64,000 nt of DNA from Alligator mississippiensis (taxonomy: Eukaryota; Chordata; Crocodylia; Alligatoridae), in NCBI RefSeq assembly GCF_030867095.1, contig NC_081828.1:209318978-209382977 (forward strand). The letters are read 5' to 3'. The notes under the pieces are model-generated. The model saw only the letters and a program-made list of their open reading frames with translations, ran no database searches and was not told the origin of the DNA. Made by a program: the position numbers and the translations under genes. Positions 57,310 to 64,000 of the stretch are shown one piece after another. Numbering within the stretch: the stretch's first letter is position 1; every line of letters starts with the position of its first letter.

Positions 57310-60144
57310 GGAAGGACAAATCTTTTCTTTCTTTCTTTTTTTTGGCACCAACGCAAAAAAGGAATAAATTATAGGAAAAAAAATTCATGAAGGCAGGAGT
57401 TTTTATCCCCATCACTCATTTTTAAAATTATATATATATATTTATATATGCAGAGAAACCTAGGAATGTTCTAAAACATAATCTTACATTAGTGCCAATA
57501 AATACAGAACGGTACCAGACACTTTTTGTCAGTATGGTTGATGCAGTCTGAAGGATAGAAACTACCACCAATTAGATAATTGAATGGGATCTTTCAGTAC
57601 AAAAAATATCCTTGGAATCCTCCATCTGCCAGTAGTATGTATGTCTACAGCGGCCCTCCTGCACTGCCAGCCAAGTGCCATCCAGCAATCCTTGCCAGGT
57701 GACACTTGTGACCAAATGTACCATGGCTCGGTGCAGCACAGTGCGGGGTCCTCGGTAAGGGGTCCAGTGTGGAAGGAATGCCACGGCTCAGGCAGGGTAA
57801 CCGGGACTCCGGCTGGGAAGACGCAGGGTCCCAGGGAGACGACCAGAGCCTGCTGAAGTTAAAAATCAGACAGCACCAATGACTCCTCAGCAATGCAGCC
57901 TGCAGCCAGAGTGAAACCCAGCTGTTAGTCACAGCTGCAGAGGGTCAGCTTAGTTTGCTCAAAATAACTTACGTCCATTTTAAGGTCGATTGGCTCAATC
58001 CAAGAGATCTACGTTAAGAAAAAACAAAACAAAACCAAAAACCATAACAGCTTTGCAATATTTAGACATGAGAGTTTCCCAACTGCTGGTTGGCTGTGGG
58101 CAACTTCTCCGTGCCAATTTGTATGTACAAACAATCACTTAATAACTAGCAGGTACAAACTGGGGAATTTCTGTTGTCTGGGCTATTAATAGTTCAGTCA
58201 ATGGAAGTGTGTTGTCTAAGCTTTTCACAAGGATGGTTTTTGCTTTTAACGTAAAAAAAAAAAAAAGAAAAGAAAAGAAAATCAAACTGACTGACCTCTA
58301 TCTTTTCTTGCCTGGATCACTGCATATGCTATTTAGCAACGCAGATGCCATTCACTTAAATTCAGTGCAGTCTGTGGGGTATGTCACACGCACAGCTCTT
58401 GTTCAAACGGGCGGATCTGGGCATTTATCAAAGTCTATGCCAGGATCCGTAAAGAAAAGTGTATCCCCACGTGCCAGCTGGCTATTGCTCAATTACAGGT
58501 ATTGATTGCATCACAGAAAAGGATTTCACTGTTTCCATTTTTTTTTAAAGCTGGTAGGTTTATACCATGATATACAAACTAGACCAACACACATTAGTAC
58601 TGCTGGCATAGGCACTTAGTGTACTAATAAAATACAGATTACATCCAATCGTATGCAGTGGCCAAATAGTGTCATGTTTGCAGATTGGTTTAAACACACA
58701 TGCCTCAGAAGGCCTCTAATACCCCTTAAAATGCTACTTTCTCTTTTAAAAAAAGTCTTCCAAATTATTTCAGCTTTAAGTCATTTTTAGGTTTTCCTAA
58801 AACTATATAAAAGCAATAAATAATCCAATACCTTCATTTTCATTTTAATTTATTCATCAATTCATCTATAAAACAAGTATAAATAGTCTGGCCTACTATG
58901 CTTTACCACTGTTATACCCTTTATGCTTCAGAGTAGTAAGGAACACTTGAATCGGGAGCACGAGCAGTGTTGCTACAGCTTTGCTTTGCTCTCCGTTCTA
59001 CAGGCTGGAGAGGTTCTCGATACACCTTCTGCTGCTAATGGTTCCTCTGCATATTCAGGCACCATAACAGATCTCCTAAAAGATCTCATGGCCAAATCCT
59101 TAGGAACTTAAATAAATTATAAAATAATTTATGAAAAAGGTTTGTTTTTTTTTCTTTTTAAATATAGTTCATATTATTTCTTGAATAGTTTATGGGTTTG
59201 TTTTCCATAGCAGAATTATGGACATCACACCTCTGTATAGTTCTATCCCTTAAAGGATTTTTAGCTACCAAAGAGGATGCAGTTATGAAGACACCCTCGC
59301 CAGCTTGAGGCTCTTTTAAGAAATGTTAGACAAGGACTGGAAAGGGATTTGATGGTCGCTAAAGTTAACGCCTTTCAGTCTTTCCAAAACAGTGTTGTCA
59401 TCTTTAGGCTGCATGCTGCTAAAGACTTTATTGCACTTCCAGGTCATTGATAAACCACAGTGCTACTCATGTACTAAAAGGTAAAAAATAAATAAATACA
59501 GATATATTATGCAAAAAACATGATTGTACACATAATACATCTGAGGTATTACCAATTTAAATAAGGTTTCATGCTAGTTCAAGCTTCGGTGGCTATTTCA
59601 TTCTGGAATTTGCAATAAATAGATGAAATATGATTATGTTTCTAGTGTATGGATTTTCTTCTGTAAACCTTGTCTGATTTAAACATAAGAGCATGTTGGG
59701 CTAACCCTTATGCAAATCCTTTTTCACAATAAATAGAGATTCAAAAGTTGTTTTAAAAAGTTTCTGCGACACTGAAAAGTTTCTAGAAGGGGCCGTATTA
59801 TGACTGACAATGTTAACAAGCAGTATGTCTCAATCATTTTTTTTTTTTTTTTGGTTTTGGGGGGGGAGGGGGGTTTGTACAAAGCACAGGTAAATTGATA
59901 CTCAAAGAAAGTCTTCTAATGTGTTTTCCCAAACCATAAAAGTTTTTAAATTTTGCACAAACAGCAAGAGAACTGATTGTAGCTGCAGTATTTCAAATGT
60001 CCATGTTCTATAGACTAAAAAAAAACAACACCAATTTGTCGGCTGAGAAAGTCTTTTGCAGTATGTTCCTCCTTCAGTGAAAGTTTGCCATCACGCAGTT
60101 CTTCATTACAGTTTTAATGTTCAGCTGGCCAAAGCTGGCCTTTT

Positions 60145-63100
60145 TTAAACTTTCACTGTTTCCATTAGAGATGACTTAATGGCATCTTCTAAAAGCTGAT
60201 TGTCTGTGAAAGGGGCCGGGGTTTCTGGGACAGATTCAGACAAGCCAATGAGAGACTCCAGGAAGCAAGAGCTCTGGTCTCCAGCCTGGGGGAAGCCGGG
60301 AAAATTAGGCAGTTGGAATTGCAAAGCTGAAAAGTTATCCAGGTTCTCGTATTCCTTTAAGGAGTTGTAAAGAGGTCCCAAATTATAGTCTGAGAATGAC
60401 TGAAAGAAATCCAAGGAGTCAGAGGAAAGGCTGAGATCTGTGTAGCTCTTTGAACACTGCTCCGCTGGGGATGACATGCAGCAAGAAAGCGCGTCACAGT
60501 GCGTATCGGCAGTGTCATCTAGAAAACAACTAGCGTCCTGATTGGCATTTTCATCCAGGCATTCGGAGATGTTTGACAAATGGCTAGAGTAGTTTCCAGT
60601 GCCGAGTTTTTCAGCGTTTGCGTCACACTGGTCTTCAATGTTAGCGCTAAAGAAATCAGTGGGATGGAAACAGCTCAGATTATCTTGGCAATTATTACTG
60701 TTTTCTTCTACATCAGAATCATTGAAGTGGAGTATCCTCGCCAAGCCGTCATCGTCGACGTCAGACTGCGACTTATCAGATGGGACGCTCTCGTACTGCT
60801 CTTCCGAATCCTCGCTCTGGTTGGAGGAGACGGAGGAGTCCGTCATGTCGCTGCTGCAGCTGTTCTCCCCGACGGTCTCCAGGTCCATGTTGAATTGAAA
60901 TGCTGGTGTCAGTGGGATGGCTCGCTCCTCGAACACCGTTTTCCCTACCGAACACCCCAACTGATGGAGCCTGTCCCGGAACGTCGCCTCGGGCTCTACG
61001 GTCTTTTCACTACTCTGCTGTTTCTTTTCCAGTTCCAGTTTCATGATGGTGTGGATGAAGTGCGTTTGCACCCGTGCCTGATTGAACTCTATTCTCCCTT
61101 GTGTGTTTCCACAGCCATCTTTTGTGCAGCCGCAAGGGAATGACGTGTGATCCATCTGATGGGGAAAGGAGATGCCACGGGTTAGACCAAGGAGATTTAC
61201 CGACGCTTTCAACAGCTGCATTACTATCTATACACAATGCCCAGAAATGCCAGCTTATTGCAAAAGTCACCACAAGGAATGAAAACAACCCTAAAACTAA
61301 TAATGCCTGAGAAGCTATACTGAAATTGCTTTTTCCCGGTGGCTTTGAAAAACCAGCTTCACAGCAAAACACAAGTTTCAAAAGTTACATAGTGACTTAT
61401 CTTTTATGCCTGTAACCAGAGCCATCCCAAGTCCCTACCCTGAGCTAGAAGAGTGACTGCTCTACTTGGCACCCGCTGTAGACTTGTACTCTCCTAGGTC
61501 TGGCCAGGGGAAGAGGAATGTGTGACGTACGCTGGACACAAACGCACTTCCATCCCCACGGCCGTGACAGCGAGTGAATGACCATACCCCTGCACAACTA
61601 AGTGCAGCCCCCCCGGCCATATTTAAAACCAGAATGCATTTAAAAAAAAGAAAAAACAAACATGGATGCCTACTACAGATGCATCTCAGACTGTGATACG
61701 GGCCAACAAAATATGAGTTGTCTACATCTAACCCAGCCTCATCCCATCAGCAAGGCCAGGAATGGGGGTGGATTTTGAGGGCTATGTCAAGTGACCCACT
61801 ATCACGTGCAGCAGCACTGAAGACAGCGTCAGCCTAGCTTGACCTCACTTGAGTTGCCACAAACTAAGTGGGGGGGATTTGAGGGGACACGAGACCTGGC
61901 ATGAAACCTAAAAGCAGTGCATTTATTTGCAGGCATGGGCCTACACCGCAGCCTTCCAGTCTACCTTCTTCTGTTTTCATGAGCGAGGGGCTCATTAAAC
62001 AAACACTGGCCTTGTTTGAAACTGTTCAGAGTGCAAAATCCTAGTGCATTTCCCCTAGCGTGGAAAGTTTGCAGGAACACGCAGAAAACGGAGGCACCGG
62101 GAAGCGCTAAGAAGTTCAGCACCCATAGCCCATTCCAAGGGGGCCGTCAAAAACCCACGCCGGTATTATCTTTAAGGTAGGCTGTAACTTGGCACTTCTG
62201 ATGGTGTCCTTTAATGGAAACCGCTTTTCGAATGCAAGTTAGAACTAACATATTTTACAACCTGGTAATGGCAGCATGAGAATCTGTTCAAACGTGCTGA
62301 CTCCAAACTAGCTAGCCTTCCACTTTCCAGTTGTGTATGTTGAAAGCTGAGAGGCCTCTGCTTTTCCTTCTGCTTAGGGCTAGGTTTGTGACCCTCACTT
62401 GTGCGTAGTTCCAATCCGTGTAAAGGACCTTCTAATATTATGTTTCGCCCTCTCATTTCATTCCCAGCCTCACCCACTTACACCCCGTGCTGCTGAAACA
62501 CACCACGCGCAGCCTGGGCAGCCGAGCGAACTGCACGTACCTGACATTTAATGCCTGCTAAGCTACAGCTGCAGGTCTCCGGATCGCAGAACTCCTGGCA
62601 GTCACAGCCACAGTCCTCACGTGACAGGCGGATGTTATGCAGCTCCCGTTTCTCCTCTTTGTCAATCTTCTTCACCCCCATGGCTTTGAGCAGAACACGC
62701 CTCTTTTTGGCAGGGTAGGGCTGGAGGAAAAAGCCATCCTCCAGGTCCACGTTGCTCACGTCGATGTCGTCGTCAGAGATGTCCTCAATGGTGAGCTGGT
62801 TGGCCTCCTCCGATTCTTTCGTGCCATTCATGGTTAGCTGCGCGCAAGAAGGGAGGAAAGCAGGGTCAGGCACCGCACACAGCAGACGCTAATGCCGAGT
62901 TGGTCAGGAGGCAGCACTCCATCCATGCACACACAGGATTAAGCCAAGGGAAAAGACACCCCCCCTCTCTATGACTGCATCTCGGCATTTCTTAAAAGGG
63001 CCACAAAGAGGAATCACAGAAGTAAGCTCACGTAGTGAGCCCTACCCCATGGAGCAGGGGTAGATTAGAGGAAGGGAAGGAGCTGGCTCTTACCCTGCCC

Positions 63101-63703
63101 CTGGAATACAGCAGCTTTGGAGATGCTGCAGCAGGCAGCTGCTAAATGCTCCTGAATAGAGCAAGGGGGAAACGCTGACCACAGACACCTGGGCCCACCC
63201 TCACTGTTACCCAAAGAGCCCCATGAAGGTCACAGAGCAGAATTATTAAATGGATAAAATTCAGTGTCTGTTCTCTATCGTTCAAGGCTGGCGAGCTGAC
63301 CAGAGCTGGACTAGAACTTGTGCTTCCTGGGAAATTCACATTATGTTACAGCTAATATTAAGGCTTCCAAGATGTCCCTAAGTAGAAGAGCTGCCGTGAA
63401 CTACTAAGTTCACAAGCTAGTAGTGTCTCACGCTGGTACTCACTTTCCATTTCAGTGCCTCCAGTTTCTCCTCTTTTAATCGCTCTTCAATCTTCTCCCG
63501 CCGGACGGTCTCCTGTTCCTTGGAGAATTCGGCCAGGGTGAACTGCCTGGACGAGCTGTGTTTGCTCACCATCCCCAGGGTACAGCCACCACGGCTAGGC
63601 ACACTGGTGAAGCCCTGGCAGCGTGGAAAGTAGAACACAGTGACCCGGTCGAAATCCACATTGCTCTTCTTTAACCGCTTGGTTTTCTTCAGGATGGATG
63701 TTG
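60145..63703 (-). CDS. CSRNP1: CSRNP1, last three coding exons (N-terminus outside window)
   Basis: Cysteine/serine-rich nuclear protein 1 (AXUD1/TAIP-3), a nuclear transcriptional regulator known to be induced by AXIN1, cytokine and TGF-beta signals. Exons in transcript order: 63703-63444 (260 nt), 62837-62541 (297 nt), 61155-60145 (1011 nt with stop). Junctions are GT-AG and phases agree if one base comes from the preceding exon. This gives 522 residues; mammalian CSRNP1 has about 590, so roughly the first 70 are missing. Exon 1 here has [17 protein letters not shown], the family signature. The next ends [17 protein letters not shown]..., and the last starts [17 protein letters not shown], so an intron splits the Cys-rich domain. 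An acidic, Ser-rich tail follows, ending SSLMETVKV. The wording ([42 protein letters not shown]) fits CSRNP1 better than CSRNP2 or CSRNP3. Confidence 0.96.
61156..62540 (-). other. CSRNP1: Intron of CSRNP1
   Basis: 1.4 kb, donor GTACGT at 62540, acceptor CATCAG ending at 61156. No repeat or embedded gene recognised. Confidence 0.85.
62838..63443 (-). other. CSRNP1: Intron of CSRNP1
   Basis: 0.6 kb, donor GTGAGT at 63443, acceptor GCGCGCAG ending at 62838. No feature recognised inside. Confidence 0.85.
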
Positions 63704-64000
63704 CTAAAACAGAAGTGACAAGGCACATGAAATCGAAATTCCTGTCTTATGAACAGATGTGCATAAATGTCATCAGGTGCAAAACAGCACAAGAGTTTCA
63801 GTTACTCTATACAAATCAGCAGCATGGTGTTCAGTCAGCCTATCTGTAGATTGCTTCTTGCATGTTAAGAAGTCATTTATTTCAAAGACTGAGCAAGAAA
63901 TCCTAGCCACACCTTTCTACCAGCAAGAACCATCCCTCAGGTTCAGTCTAAGAGGCAACTATTCTTTCTCCTTCCCATACCAATTTCCTTAAACACATCC
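63704..64000 (-). other. CSRNP1: Start of the upstream CSRNP1 intron
   Basis: Acceptor TTTTAG ends at 63704. The remaining bases show no coding exon, so the N-terminal exon lies further right. Confidence 0.75.

Larger units (their letters stand above)
56925..60144 (-). other. CSRNP1: Probable long 3' UTR of CSRNP1
   Basis: 3.2 kb of AT-rich sequence without transposon insertions, in contrast to the repeat-dense DNA just below it. It ends at an AATAAA on the minus strand (56946-56951). Contains poly-A/T runs (57287-57309 and 59838-59855) and AU-rich nonamers: UUAUUUAUU at 58815-58823 and AUUUAUUUA at 59109-59117 and 59489-59497. Other AATAAA signals on the minus strand (near 58850 and 59428) could give shorter mRNAs. 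The extent is inferred; no transcript was seen. Confidence 0.55.

Noticed and set aside
60580-61143. 187-codon plus-strand frame opposite CSRNP1
   Set aside because: Antisense shadow of the CSRNP1 last coding exon.
1-64000. CRISPR array or prokaryotic operon
   Set aside because: No regularly spaced repeats; split genes, LINEs and polyadenylation signals show animal nuclear DNA.

Overview
The window looks like crocodilian (alligator or crocodile type) nuclear DNA. The basis is repeat content and gene structure: many 5'-truncated CR1 LINEs whose 3' ends carry the TTCATAG/CTATGAAT-type octamer and a 'gggtcggaagggacc...gaccccctgc' tail in minus orientation, abundant short hAT-like elements, a few old MIR-type SINEs, and vertebrate split genes with GT-AG introns. 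The species call rests on recognising repeat styles and was not checked against a database.

Two host genes can be read. (1) Positions 9010-24286, plus strand: a complete eight-exon gene for a secreted pancreatic-type serine protease of the chymotrypsin-like elastase family. All splice sites are GT-AG and the phases agree, giving 279 codons and a stop. It has a TATA box, a plausible PTF1-type acinar site upstream and an AATAAA signal downstream. Its introns hold a solo retroviral LTR, CR1 pieces and small hAT-like elements. (2) Positions 60145-63703, minus strand: the last three coding exons of CSRNP1, an inducible nuclear cysteine/serine-rich protein. The N-terminal exon lies beyond the right edge. 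A probable 3.2 kb AT-rich 3' UTR runs down to about 56925 and carries several AU-rich-element nonamers.

Between the two genes (24.4-56.9 kb) no intact gene was recognised. Decayed exons of a second, tandem elastase-family gene lie at 30579-30706 (exon 4) and 32436-32580 (exon 6); weaker traces of exons 3, 5 and 7 appear in the expected order. The locus therefore seems to have held at least two elastase genes head to tail, one of which died.

The left 8 kb is a repeat pile-up: CR1 fragments, an inverted pair of one GC-rich repeat, two related 1 kb hAT-like elements (one carrying a nested hAT insertion), and a TIR element with an internal 48-bp minisatellite. The 48.4-56.6 kb stretch is a second pile-up. 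It includes a CR1 with a 386-codon open frame inserted into one of two copies of a duplicated segment; the other copy preserves the empty site. It also includes a CR1 tail with an internal fold-back. The rest is unique-looking intergenic or intronic DNA with scattered old SINEs and simple repeats.
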